From NCBI RefSeq assembly GCF_001556865.1, contig NZ_LSJY01000028.1, positions 1-64,000 of the forward strand: 64,000 nt of DNA, written 5' to 3'. The first letter of the stretch is position 1, and each line of letters starts with the position of its first letter. The notes beneath the pieces are model-generated. The model was not told the DNA's origin. It saw only the letters and a program-made list of their open reading frames with translations, and did not search any database. Shown one piece after another: positions 54,665 through 63,357 of this stretch. This DNA is from Sphingobium sp. CCH11-B1. GTDB lineage: Bacteria; Pseudomonadota; Alphaproteobacteria; Sphingomonadales; Sphingomonadaceae. Both the position numbers and the translations under genes were made by a program.

Positions 54665-55549
54665 ATGGCGATGTTCGACTGGGACGATCTGCGCATATTC
54701 CTCACCGTGGCGCGAACACGAAGAGTGGCCCCCGCGGCGCGGTCGCTGGGGATCGACGCAACCACCATCGCGCGCCGGCTCAATCGGCTGAGCGACGCGC
54801 TGGACGCGCAGTTGTTCGAGCAGGTCGGCGGCGAGCGCATCCTGACCCAGCATGGCCTGGCGCTGATGGAACATGCCGAACAGGCCGAAGGGGCGGCGAT
54901 GGCGGCGATGGCGGAAGTGCGCGGAGAAAGGCACAGCCTGAACGGCCATGTGCGGCTGTCCGTCGCGGAAGGCTTTGGAACCTGGATTCTTGCGCCGGCC
55001 CTGGGCCGCTTCCATGCCGACCATCCCGGCATAAGGCTGGATCTCATCACGGCCTCCGGCTTCCTCAACCCTTCCAAGCGCGAGGCGGACATGGCCGTCA
55101 TGCTGGCGCGTCCGCAGCGCGGCGACCTGCACGTCCAGAAGCTCGCCGATTATCGGCTGCATCTTTATGCCAGCCACGCCTATGTGGAGGCGCGCGGCGC
55201 GCCCGCGGATGCGGAAAATCTCCGCCGTCACGCGCTGGTCGGCTATGTGCCCGAATTCCTCTTCTCCCCGGAACTCGACTATCTCGACGAAGTGCATGCC
55301 GGACTGGAAGCCTCGCTCCGGTCGAGCAGCATCGGTATCCAGCGCCGGATGGTGGCGGAGGGCGCCGGCATCGGCGTGCTGCCCGACTTCATTGCCGGCG
55401 GAGGCGATGAGCTGGTGCGCATCCTGCCGGAACAGGTCGAAATCCGCCGGAGCTTCTGGCTGGTGACGCACAGCGACCTGATCAAGCTCGCGCGGATCGC
55501 CGCGGTATCCGCCATGCTCCGCGCCCGGGCGGCGGAGGTGCTGGGATAG
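54665..55549 (+). CDS. LysR-family regulator, divergent from mmsA
   Basis: About 294 residues from ATG 54665 (ATG 54671 also possible). N-terminal helix-turn-helix RVAPAARSLGIDATTIARRL; the C-terminal effector domain ends at GVLPDFIAGGGDELVRI. The family usually controls the divergent operon and itself, here most likely the valine genes, with the inverted repeat at 54612-54654 as the candidate site. It converges on the TetR gene with a 2-nt gap. Confidence 0.88.
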   Translation: MAMFDWDDLRIFLTVARTRRVAPAARSLGIDATTIARRLNRLSDALDAQLFEQVGGERILTQHGLALMEHAEQAEGAAMAAMAEVRGERHSLNGHVRLSVAEGFGTWILAPALGRFHADHPGIRLDLITASGFLNPSKREADMAVMLARPQRGDLHVQKLADYRLHLYASHAYVEARGAPADAENLRRHALVGYVPEFLFSPELDYLDEVHAGLEASLRSSSIGIQRRMVAEGAGIGVLPDFIAGGGDELVRILPEQVEIRRSFWLVTHSDLIKLARIAAVSAMLRARAAEVLG

Positions 55550-55551
55550 CC

Positions 55552-56130
55552 TCAGCCGTGGCGGAAGATAGAGACGATCTGCGCGGCGATCTGCGGGACG
55601 GACAGCCGGCCGGGCCGATACCAGTCCACCGCCGAATTAAGCTGGGACAGGAGCAGCGTGCGATAGATCGACCGGTCGATGTGCGATGGCAGAGGCAATG
55701 CATCGACCAGGGCGCGGAACATATCCTCGAATCGGTCGCGGCGGGCGATCAGTTGCACGCGCACAGGGTCCGACACCGCGCGGAAATCGTTCATCATCGG
55801 CATGGTCAGCGAATCCGGCGCAAGCTGAATGTCGAGCAGGGTGGCGCAGGCCGCTTCCAGGCGTGCCCATGGCTCAGCGTGCGCGGCGACGGCCGTTTCG
55901 ATCCGCACCTGCGCCGCGTCGAGCGCCGCGTCGTGCAATTCCACGAACAAGGCGTCCTTCGACTTGATATGGTGATAGAGCGAGCCGCCAAGCACGCCCG
56001 CCTGTTCACCGATGTCGCGCATCGACGTGCCGCCATAGCCCTTGCGCGCGAACAGGCGGGCGGCGATCTCCAATATCTCACGGCGGCGGCTGGAACCGTC
56101 ATCGGCTTGCGGTCTGGCGGCGTTGCTCAT
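55552..56130 (-). CDS. TetR-family regulator
   Basis: About 192 residues from ATG 56130. N-terminal helix-turn-helix (RREILEIAARLFARKGYGG, then TSMRDIGEQAGVLGGSLYHHIKSK). The C-terminal domain fits regulators of acyl-CoA metabolism (TetR_C/KstR2-like), by pattern only. It follows maoC and the CitE-like gene on the same strand, 34 nt after the latter, so it is probably part of that operon and may control it. Confidence 0.85.
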   Translation of the reverse strand: MSNAARPQADDGSSRRREILEIAARLFARKGYGGTSMRDIGEQAGVLGGSLYHHIKSKDALFVELHDAALDAAQVRIETAVAAHAEPWARLEAACATLLDIQLAPDSLTMPMMNDFRAVSDPVRVQLIARRDRFEDMFRALVDALPLPSHIDRSIYRTLLLSQLNSAVDWYRPGRLSVPQIAAQIVSIFRHG

Positions 56131-56164
56131 CGCCCATGCCGGTAGCACAGGGATGGCGCCAAGA

Positions 56165-57007
56165 TCACCTGCTTCGTGCCGCCTGCGCGACGACGCGCTG
56201 GGCCTGCAGCAGATGGGGGCGGTCGATCATGCGGCCATCGAGCTTCAGCGCGCCGGCTTCGGGGTGGGCGGCGAAGGCATCAATCACGGCACGGGCATGG
56301 GCGACTTCGATGTCGGTGGGCGTGAAGCCTGCATTGATGATCGCCACCTGCGCCGGGTGGATGGCCATCATCGCGGTAAAGGCGTCTCGGCGGGCGCGGG
56401 CGACATAGGCCGTGAGCGCTTGCGCGTCGTCGATGCCGGGGAAGACGGTTTCGATCGCAGGCGCACTTGCCGCATGGGCCGCGAAGAGGGTCAGGCTGCG
56501 CACCATCTCATAGGGCGGGGTGTAGCGGCCGTCCTGTTCCCGCGATGCCGTCGCGCCGATGGCGGCGGGCAAATCCTCCGCTCCCCAGGTGAGGCCGGCG
56601 AGATGGGCGGCGACTTCGCCATAGCTGCCAAGCTGGAAGATCGCGGCAGGGGTTTCGGTGGCGATGGGCAGGATGGGTGGCGGGTCGCCGCCGCACAGGG
56701 CAAGGAGCGCGCGGACGCTCGCCGCGCCTTGCGCCTTGGGAAGGACGAGGCCGTCGGGCCTGGCGGACAGGATAGCGGCGAGATCGGCCTCGACAAGGCC
56801 GCTGTCGAGCGGATTGACACGGACGAAGGCGGGGACAGCGCGCTCCTGCGCCAGCCAGTCGGCGATCGCCGCGCGACCCTCTGCCTTGCGGTCGGGCGCA
56901 ACGCTGTCTTCCAGGTCGAGGATCAGCGCGTCCGCGCCGCTGGCCGCCGCCTTCGCGAAACGGTCGGGCCGGTCGGCGGGGACAAAAAGCAGCGAGCGCA
57001 GGCTCAT
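56165..57007 (-). CDS. CitE-like CoA ester lyase (HpcH/HpaI superfamily)
   Basis: 280 residues from ATG 57007, overlapping maoC (ATGA). CitE motifs: RSLLFVPADRPDRF, LILDLEDSV, RVNPLDS, TETPAAIF, WGAEDLPAAIG and AIHPAQV. The acidic metal ligands (Glu in TETP, Asp in GAEDL) are present. Members include citramalyl-CoA and malyl-CoA lyases. In mycobacteria a CitE-type enzyme (Rv2498c), sitting with maoC, an acyl-CoA dehydrogenase and accA1/accD1, has been described as an HMG-CoA lyase in leucine breakdown; the layout here is similar. Confidence 0.88.
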   Translation of the reverse strand: MSLRSLLFVPADRPDRFAKAAASGADALILDLEDSVAPDRKAEGRAAIADWLAQERAVPAFVRVNPLDSGLVEADLAAILSARPDGLVLPKAQGAASVRALLALCGGDPPPILPIATETPAAIFQLGSYGEVAAHLAGLTWGAEDLPAAIGATASREQDGRYTPPYEMVRSLTLFAAHAASAPAIETVFPGIDDAQALTAYVARARRDAFTAMMAIHPAQVAIINAGFTPTDIEVAHARAVIDAFAAHPEAGALKLDGRMIDRPHLLQAQRVVAQAARSR

Positions 57008-57456
57008 GCGTCGGACCGCTTGAGCAGCGCGGTGCGCAGGCATTGGCAGACGATCTGGTCACGCTGGTTGAGCAGCCGATGCATGAAGGTGACGATGCCG
57101 GCGGTGGGCCGCGACTTGCTGGGCTTGAGATCGGTGACTTCGGTTTCGCAGCGGAGCGTGTCACCGATGAAGACGGGCGCCGGCATGACCAGTTTGTCAT
57201 AGCCGAGATTGGCGACGAGCGTGCCCAGGGTGGTGTCACCGACCGACAGGCCGACCATCAACGCGAAGGTGAAAGTGCCGTTGACGAGGATTTGCCCGAA
57301 CTCGCTCGCCCGCGCCGCTTCCGCGTCGATGTGCAGCGGCTGGGGATTGTGGGTCATGGTCGAGAAGAGGAGATTGTCCGTCTCCGTCACGGTGCGGCGG
57401 ATGTCGTGGGCGATCGTGTCGCCGATCCGCCACTGGTCGAAATATCTGCCTGCCAC
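57004..57456 (-). CDS. MaoC-like (R)-specific dehydratase/hydratase
   Basis: 150 residues using GTG 57456. Hot-dog fold with RYFDQWRIGDTI, then the hydratase-like TMTHNPQPLHIDAEAA segment, which carries the Asp/His-type catalytic pair of the (R)-hydratase motif (here N-P-Q-P-L-H-I). It probably hydrates 3-methylglutaconyl-CoA in the leucine route, or mesaconyl-type CoA. Overlaps the CitE-like gene. It is preceded by copy B of the conserved 36-nt block. Confidence 0.85.
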   Translation of the reverse strand: MAGRYFDQWRIGDTIAHDIRRTVTETDNLLFSTMTHNPQPLHIDAEAARASEFGQILVNGTFTFALMVGLSVGDTTLGTLVANLGYDKLVMPAPVFIGDTLRCETEVTDLKPSKSRPTAGIVTFMHRLLNQRDQIVCQCLRTALLKRSDA

Positions 57457-57467
57457 TGTCCTGTCCT

Positions 57468-57503
57468 CTTAACTTCGCATATTTCCCGCAGAATTTGACA
57501 TTT
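57468..57503. promoter_or_regulatory. conserved 36-nt block upstream of maoC (copy B)
   Basis: 33 of 36 positions identical to copy A at 50685-50720, 12 nt before the maoC start. A GATAGGACAGG shared by both spacers lies at 57575-57585, next to the mccA stop. Confidence 0.55.
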
Positions 57504-57587
57504 CATGTCGGGGAAGCGACATTTTCGTTCCTATCTCTCTGCGGCCGGCACGGTGATAATATTTCCGCCGCCGCTCGATAGGACAGG

Positions 57588-59543
57588 CTAGTCCACCTTC
57601 TCGATCTTCGCCAGCAGCGCGCCTTCGCTGACCTGCCCGCCTTCGGCCGCGTTCAGTTCCGCCACCACGCCGTCAAAAGGCGCGACGAGGCTGTGCTCCA
57701 TCTTCATCGCTTCGAGGGTGAGGAGCTTCTGGCCCTTGGCGACGGCATCCCCCTGCCCCACCGTCACCGCGATGATGCGGCCCGGCATGGGCGAGACAAT
57801 CGCGCCGTCGGACGCCGCGCCGGTGGCTGATCCGCGTTGGGCCGCCAGTTCGAACTTCCACGTCTGACCCTGCATCGCCGCGAAGATGGAGTCCCCGTTG
57901 GGGGTGAGTGAAAACCAGTCGTCATGTTGCAATGTCTGCGCTGCGTCGCGAGGGCCGCCCAAAGCTGCTTCATAGACGGCCTTTCGGTCCATCAGGCGAA
58001 CTATGCCCTGTGCCGGCGCGTTAAGGCGGAAACCGGTCAACTCTCCGGGAAGGCGATCGTCGACAAGTGCGTCAGCTACGAGGCCAAGCAGGGATTGTGA
58101 CGGATTGAGATCAAAGACGACATCTTCGCCTAGTTGCTCGATCAGCCCCGTATGAACCGCACCTGAGGTGAAGCTGGGATTAACCAGCAAGGCATGAAGG
58201 AAAGTCGCATTTGTCGTTACCGGCCACGCTTCGACACGCCGGACCAGATTGGACAGGCCACGCGCCGCTTCTCGCCGATCGTTCGCGTGCCAGATCAGTT
58301 TGGCGATCATGGGGTCGTAATAGGCTGAAATCTCGCTTCCCTGCTCTACGCCGGTTTCGATGCGCGGATGGCCGGTATAGTCGAGCGTTTCCAGACTGCC
58401 TGTCGATGGCGCTATATATCGGTAGGGACCAAGCGCGCGCGGAATGGTGAAATGCTCCAGCCGCCCGGTGCTCGGCAGGAAGCCCTTGGTCGGGTCTTCG
58501 GCGTAGAGGCGGGCTTCGATCGCGTGGCCGTTGATCGACAGTTCATACTGTTTCCTGGGCAGCGGCTCGCCCGATGCGACGCGCAGTTGCCATTCGACGA
58601 GATCGACGCCGGTGATTTCCTCGGTCACCGGATGTTCGACCTGAAGCCGCGTGTTCATTTCCATGAACCAGATGCGGTCGGCGCGGAGCCCTTCGGAGCC
58701 GTCGGCGATGAACTCGATCGTGCCCGCACCGACATAATCGACCGCCTTCGCCGCATTGACCGCAGCGGTGCAGACGGCGGCGCGGGTCGCCTCGTCCATG
58801 CCCGGCGCTGGCGCTTCCTCGATCACCTTCTGATGGCGGCGCTGGAGCGAGCAGTCGCGCTCGAACAGGTGGACGATATTGCCATGGGTGTCGCCGAACA
58901 CCTGCACCTCGATATGGCGCGGGTTGGTGATGTATTTTTCGAGCAGCACGACCTCGTTGCCGAAGCTCGACGCCGCCTCGCGCCGGCAGGAGGCGAGCGC
59001 CTCGGCGAAGTCCTCCGCTGCATCGACCTTGCGCATCCCCTTGCCGCCGCCGCCCGCGACCGCCTTGATGAGGATGGGATAGCCGATGGCGTCGGCTTCG
59101 GCCTTGAGCCGCGCCTCGCTCTGGTCCTCGCCCAGATAGCCGGGGGTCGTGGGGACGCCGGCTTGCTTCATCAGTTTCTTGGCGGCGTCCTTGAGACCCA
59201 TGGCGCGGATGCTGTCGGGACGCGGGCCGACCCAGATCAGGCCGGCGTCGATCACCGCCTGTGCGAAGTCGGCATTTTCGGAGAGGAAGCCGTAACCGGG
59301 ATGGATGGCCTGCGCGCTGGTCGCCTTCGCGGCGGCGATGATCTTGTCGCCAACGAGATAGGATTCGCGCGCCGGGGACGGGCCGATATGCACCGCCTCG
59401 TCGGCGGAGCGGACATGAAGCGCCTTAGCGTCGGCATCCGAATAGACGGCAACGGTGCGGATGCCGAGCGCCCGCGCGGTGCGGATGATGCGGCAGGCGA
59501 TCTCGCCCCGATTGGCGATGAGGAGGGAAGTGATCATAGCCAT
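57588..59543 (-). CDS. mccA: methylcrotonyl-CoA carboxylase, biotin-carboxylase alpha subunit
   Basis: 651 residues from ATG 59543, overlapping the mccB stop (TAATG). Biotin carboxylase N-domain (ITSLLIANRGEIACRI), ATP-grasp (VAGGGGKGMRKV), EMNTRLQVEHPVTE, and a C-terminal biotinyl domain with LEAMKMEHSLVAPFDG, the Lys being the biotin site. With MccB it carboxylates 3-methylcrotonyl-CoA in leucine catabolism. The ivd gene next to mccB favours this over geranyl- or propionyl-CoA. Confidence 0.93.
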   Translation of the reverse strand: MAMITSLLIANRGEIACRIIRTARALGIRTVAVYSDADAKALHVRSADEAVHIGPSPARESYLVGDKIIAAAKATSAQAIHPGYGFLSENADFAQAVIDAGLIWVGPRPDSIRAMGLKDAAKKLMKQAGVPTTPGYLGEDQSEARLKAEADAIGYPILIKAVAGGGGKGMRKVDAAEDFAEALASCRREAASSFGNEVVLLEKYITNPRHIEVQVFGDTHGNIVHLFERDCSLQRRHQKVIEEAPAPGMDEATRAAVCTAAVNAAKAVDYVGAGTIEFIADGSEGLRADRIWFMEMNTRLQVEHPVTEEITGVDLVEWQLRVASGEPLPRKQYELSINGHAIEARLYAEDPTKGFLPSTGRLEHFTIPRALGPYRYIAPSTGSLETLDYTGHPRIETGVEQGSEISAYYDPMIAKLIWHANDRREAARGLSNLVRRVEAWPVTTNATFLHALLVNPSFTSGAVHTGLIEQLGEDVVFDLNPSQSLLGLVADALVDDRLPGELTGFRLNAPAQGIVRLMDRKAVYEAALGGPRDAAQTLQHDDWFSLTPNGDSIFAAMQGQTWKFELAAQRGSATGAASDGAIVSPMPGRIIAVTVGQGDAVAKGQKLLTLEAMKMEHSLVAPFDGVVAELNAAEGGQVSEGALLAKIEKVD

Positions 59544-61144
59544 TACATCCTGAACACGCCGAACTGGGCGCGCTGCTCGATCGGCGCGTTCAGCGTTGCG
59601 GCAAAGGCGAGGCCCAGCACGTCGCGGGTTTGGGCGGGGTCGATGACGCCGTCGTCCCACAGGCGCGCGGTGGCGTAGTAGGGGTTGCCTTCGTCCTCGA
59701 AACGCTGGCGGATTGGGGCCTTGAAGGCTTCGGCCTGTTCGGGCGTCCAGCTCGCGGCGTCGCGGTTGACGGTCGCAAGCACGCTTGCCGCCTGTTCGCC
59801 ACCCATCACCGATATCCGGCTGTTGGGCCAGGTGAAGAGGAATCGCGGACCATAAGCACGCCCGCACATCCCGTAATTGCCCGCGCCGAAGCTGCCACCG
59901 ATCAGCACGGTGATCTTGGGCACTTGTGCCGTGGCGACGGCGGTCACAAGTTTCGCGCCATTCTTGGCGATGCCCTCCGCCTCATATTTGCCACCGACCA
60001 TGAAACCGGAGATGTTCTGAAGAAACAGCAAAGGCACGCGCCGCTGGCAGGCGAGTTCGATGAAATGCGCGCCCTTGACCGCGCTTTCGCTGAAGAGGAC
60101 GCCGTTGTTCGCCAGGATCGCGACCGGCATCCCCCAGATATGGGCGAAGCCGCAGACGAGCGTGGTGCCATAGAGCGCCTTGAACTCGTGAAATTCGCTG
60201 CCGTCGACGATGCGGGCGATCACCTCGCGCACGTCATAGGGGGCGCGCACATCCTGCGGCACGATGCCGTAGAGGTCGCTCGCGTCGTAGAGCGGCGGGC
60301 GGGGATCGCGCAGGTTGACGTTGGGAGTCAGGTCCGGCTGGAGGGTGGAGACGATGTCGCGCACGATGGTGAGCGCATGATCGTCATTTTCCGCGACATG
60401 ATCGACCACGCCGGACTTGCGGCCATGAAGGTCGCCGCCGCCCAGATCCTCCGCGCTGATGACTTCGCCCGTCGCCGCCTGCACCAGCGGCGGGCCGGCG
60501 AGGAAGATGGTGCCCTGGTTGCGGACGATGACGCTTTCGTCGCACATCGCGGGCACATAGGCCCCGCCCGCCGTGCAACTGCCCATGACGCAGGCGATCT
60601 GCGGGATGCCCTGCGCGCTCATTTGTGCCTGATTGTAGAAGATGCGGCCGAAATGATCGCGGTCGGGGAAGACCTCCGCCTGGTTGGGCAGATTCGCGCC
60701 GCCTGAATCAACGAGATAGACACAGGGCAGCCGGTTTTCGAGCGCGATTTCCTGAGCGCGCAGATGTTTCTTGACGGTCAGCGGGAAATAGGTGCCGCCC
60801 TTCACCGTGGCGTCGTTGCAGGCGATCATCACCTGCCGGCCGGAGACGCGGCCGATGCCGGCGACGATGCCCGCGCCGGGCACGTCGTCGCCATAGAGGC
60901 CGTTGGCGGCGAGCTGGCCGACCTCCAGGAAAGGCGAGCCGGGATCGAGCAACCGTTCCACCCTGTCGCGCGGGAGCAGCTTGCCGCGCGCGACATGCTT
61001 GTCCCGCGCGCTGTCCGACCCGCCGCGCGCGGCGGCGGCGACCCTGGCGCGCAATTCGTCGGCCAGAGCGCGATTGTGCGCGGCGTTGGCGCGGAACGTC
61101 TCGCTGTCGGGCGAGACTTTCGTGTCGAGGGCCGGCCCGCTCAT
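59543..61144 (-). CDS. mccB: methylcrotonyl-CoA carboxylase, carboxyltransferase beta subunit
   Basis: 533 residues from ATG 61144, which overlaps the ivd stop (ATGA). Acyl-CoA carboxyltransferase motifs: [21 protein letters not shown] in parts, [17 protein letters not shown] and [20 protein letters not shown]. It transfers the carboxyl group from biotin to 3-methylcrotonyl-CoA. Co-translated with ivd before it and mccA after it. Confidence 0.95.
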   Translation of the reverse strand: MSGPALDTKVSPDSETFRANAAHNRALADELRARVAAAARGGSDSARDKHVARGKLLPRDRVERLLDPGSPFLEVGQLAANGLYGDDVPGAGIVAGIGRVSGRQVMIACNDATVKGGTYFPLTVKKHLRAQEIALENRLPCVYLVDSGGANLPNQAEVFPDRDHFGRIFYNQAQMSAQGIPQIACVMGSCTAGGAYVPAMCDESVIVRNQGTIFLAGPPLVQAATGEVISAEDLGGGDLHGRKSGVVDHVAENDDHALTIVRDIVSTLQPDLTPNVNLRDPRPPLYDASDLYGIVPQDVRAPYDVREVIARIVDGSEFHEFKALYGTTLVCGFAHIWGMPVAILANNGVLFSESAVKGAHFIELACQRRVPLLFLQNISGFMVGGKYEAEGIAKNGAKLVTAVATAQVPKITVLIGGSFGAGNYGMCGRAYGPRFLFTWPNSRISVMGGEQAASVLATVNRDAASWTPEQAEAFKAPIRQRFEDEGNPYYATARLWDDGVIDPAQTRDVLGLAFAATLNAPIEQRAQFGVFRM

Positions 61145-62289
61145 GCGCCGATCAGCTCCCGCCCGATCAGCATCCGCCTGATCTCGTTCGTGCCCGCGCC
61201 GATGTCGAGCAGCTTGGCATCGCGCATATAGCGTTCCACCGGCCAGTCCTTCGTATAGCCCGCGCCGCCGAGCGCCTGCACCGCTTCGAGCGCGACCTTC
61301 ATCGCATTCTCGCTCGCCAGCAGGATCGCGCCCGCCGCGTCGAACCGGGTGGTCCTTCCCGCATCGCACGCCTTCGCCACCGCATAGACATAGGCGCGCG
61401 CGCTGTTGAGCGCGACATACATGTCGGCGACCTTGGCCTGCATCAGCTGGAACGCGCCGATGGGCTTGCCGAATTGGCGGCGTTCGCGGACATAGGGCAG
61501 CACGACGTCGAGACACGCCTGCATGATCCCGAGCTGGATACCGGCCAGGACGGTGCGCTCATAGTCGAGGCCGCTCATCAGCACCCCCGCGCCTCCGTTC
61601 AGCGGGCCCATGATATTCTCCTCCGGCACCTCGCAATCGTCGAACACCAGTTCAGCGGTAGGCGAACCGCGCATCCCGACCTTGTCGATCTTCTGCCCGA
61701 TGGAGAAGCCCTTCATCTCCTTTTCGACGAGGAAGGTGGTGACGCCCTTGGACCCCTCCCCTGTCTTGGCATAGACGACCAGAGTATCGGCATATGGCGC
61801 GTTGGTGATCCAGAACTTCGTGCCGTTGAGGATATAGCGGTCCCCGCGCTTTTCGGCGCGCAGCTTCATGGATATCACGTCCGATCCTGCCCCCGCTTCC
61901 GACATGGCGAGGGAGCCGACATGCGCGCCGGAAATCAGCTTGGGCAGATATTTGGCCTTCTGCGCCTCATTGCCCCAGCGGCGGATCTGGTTGACGCACA
62001 AATTGGAATGCGCGCCGTAGGAAAGGCCGATGGAGGCGGATGCGCGCGCCACTTCCTCCTGCGCCACGACATGCTCCAGATAGCCGAGGCCAAGCCCGCC
62101 CCATTGTTCCTCCACAGTGATGCCATGCAGGCCAAGCGCGCCCATGGCAGGCCAGAGCTGGTCGCGCGGGAACCAGTCCTTCGCGTCGATCTCGGCAGCC
62201 AGCGGCGCGATCCGATCGGCGGCGAAGCGCGCCGTGCTTTCCCGGATCATATCGGCGGTTTCACCGAGCGCGAAATCGAAATCGGTCAT
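61141..62289 (-). CDS. ivd: isovaleryl-CoA dehydrogenase
   Basis: 382 residues from ATG 62289 (GGAGAG upstream). Acyl-CoA dehydrogenase signatures [20 protein letters not shown] and [20 protein letters not shown]. The C-terminal [21 protein letters not shown] is typical of isovaleryl-CoA dehydrogenases. It oxidises isovaleryl-CoA to 3-methylcrotonyl-CoA in leucine breakdown and passes electrons to ETF. First gene of the ivd-mccB-mccA operon, divergent from a LysR gene. Confidence 0.94.
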   Translation of the reverse strand: MTDFDFALGETADMIRESTARFAADRIAPLAAEIDAKDWFPRDQLWPAMGALGLHGITVEEQWGGLGLGYLEHVVAQEEVARASASIGLSYGAHSNLCVNQIRRWGNEAQKAKYLPKLISGAHVGSLAMSEAGAGSDVISMKLRAEKRGDRYILNGTKFWITNAPYADTLVVYAKTGEGSKGVTTFLVEKEMKGFSIGQKIDKVGMRGSPTAELVFDDCEVPEENIMGPLNGGAGVLMSGLDYERTVLAGIQLGIMQACLDVVLPYVRERRQFGKPIGAFQLMQAKVADMYVALNSARAYVYAVAKACDAGRTTRFDAAGAILLASENAMKVALEAVQALGGAGYTKDWPVERYMRDAKLLDIGAGTNEIRRMLIGRELIGA

Positions 62290-62362
62290 GGCGTCTCTCC
62301 TAATCCGTCCTGTGTAGCCGATCCGACGAGGAAGGAAAAATTGAAGTTCGGGCAAGGACTAT

Positions 62363-62377
62363 ATAGATGCTATCTAT
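62363..62377. promoter_or_regulatory. LysR box in the ivd/LysR divergent region
   Basis: ATAGATGCTATCTAT, 6-bp perfect arms with a 3-bp centre, containing a T-N11-A core. Located 74 nt from the ivd start and about 30 nt from the LysR start, the usual place for the LysR recognition site. Confidence 0.7.
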
Positions 62378-62408
62378 TCACTGCCTCTGCATGTAGGGCC
62401 TGTGGCCG

Positions 62409-63281
62409 ATGCTGGACCGCTATCTGCTCCGCTATTTCCTGGCCGTCGTCGACCAAGGCAATTTCTCGCGCGCGGCGAGCCATTGCAACGTGTCCCAACC
62501 CACCCTGTCCGTCGGCATCGCGAAACTGGAAAGGACGGTGGGCGCCCCCTTGTTCATCCGATCCAACCAGCGCGTCGAACTGACCGAGGCGGGCACCCGA
62601 TTCCTCACCCATGCGCGCCGGATAGAGCGGGCGTTCAATGCGGCGATGCAGGGCATGGGCGTTGGCGACGGGCTGCCGTCCTTTCGCGTGGGGATATTGT
62701 CCAGCGTCCCCGGCATCCTCGTTGCCGAGACAGTGGCAGCGACCCGGCCGGGTCGGGACAGCCGGTTCGAGCTGATCTTCGGCAGCGAACGGGAATTGAC
62801 CGGGCACCTGGCCAAGGGGCGCATCGACGTGGCGCTGACGCTGGTGGGCCGCGGCGGCGACCGCTTCCTGGAAAAGCCAGTGCGTAGCGAAGGCTATGCG
62901 CTCGCCATGTCCGCCCGTCATCCGCTGGCCGGCCGCGCGTCGATCAGCGCGGACCGGCTGGGCGGAGAAGTGATGATCGTGCGGCGCCATTGCGAGGCGC
63001 TGTCCGAGACCAGCCGCTTCTTCACGGAACGGGGCGTGCGGCCGCATTTCGCGCTGCGGTCCACCAATGACGATCAGGTGATGCAGATGGTGAGCGCGGG
63101 CCTTGGCATCACCGTCATGCCGCTCAGCTTCCGTGCGGACGGGATGACGCGCCCGGCGCTGGCGGGGTTCGACCTCGTCCGCACCCTGGGCTGGGCGGCG
63201 ACGCAAGGCGCGGAACCGATGCTGCATGCCCCTGCCCCCTTCATGCTGGAAATGGAACGGCGGCTGATCGAAAGGACCTGA
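62409..63281 (+). CDS. LysR-family regulator, divergent from ivd
   Basis: 290 residues. N-terminal helix-turn-helix GNFSRAASHCNVSQPTLSVGIAKLERTVGAPLF in parts, followed by the linker helix. The effector-binding domain contains GSERELTGHLAKGRIDVAL and GLGITVMPLSF. It is divergently arranged with the ivd-mccB-mccA operon across a 120-nt region containing a LysR box (62363-62377), so it likely controls leucine catabolism. The effector is unknown. Confidence 0.9.
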   Translation: MLDRYLLRYFLAVVDQGNFSRAASHCNVSQPTLSVGIAKLERTVGAPLFIRSNQRVELTEAGTRFLTHARRIERAFNAAMQGMGVGDGLPSFRVGILSSVPGILVAETVAATRPGRDSRFELIFGSERELTGHLAKGRIDVALTLVGRGGDRFLEKPVRSEGYALAMSARHPLAGRASISADRLGGEVMIVRRHCEALSETSRFFTERGVRPHFALRSTNDDQVMQMVSAGLGITVMPLSFRADGMTRPALAGFDLVRTLGWAATQGAEPMLHAPAPFMLEMERRLIERT

Positions 63282-63357
63282 TCCCCGACGTTCGGCGGCC
63301 AGGGATGGATCGTGGGCAACGGGAACGCTAAGGGTCTGGAGCAAGGGGGATTGCCGC

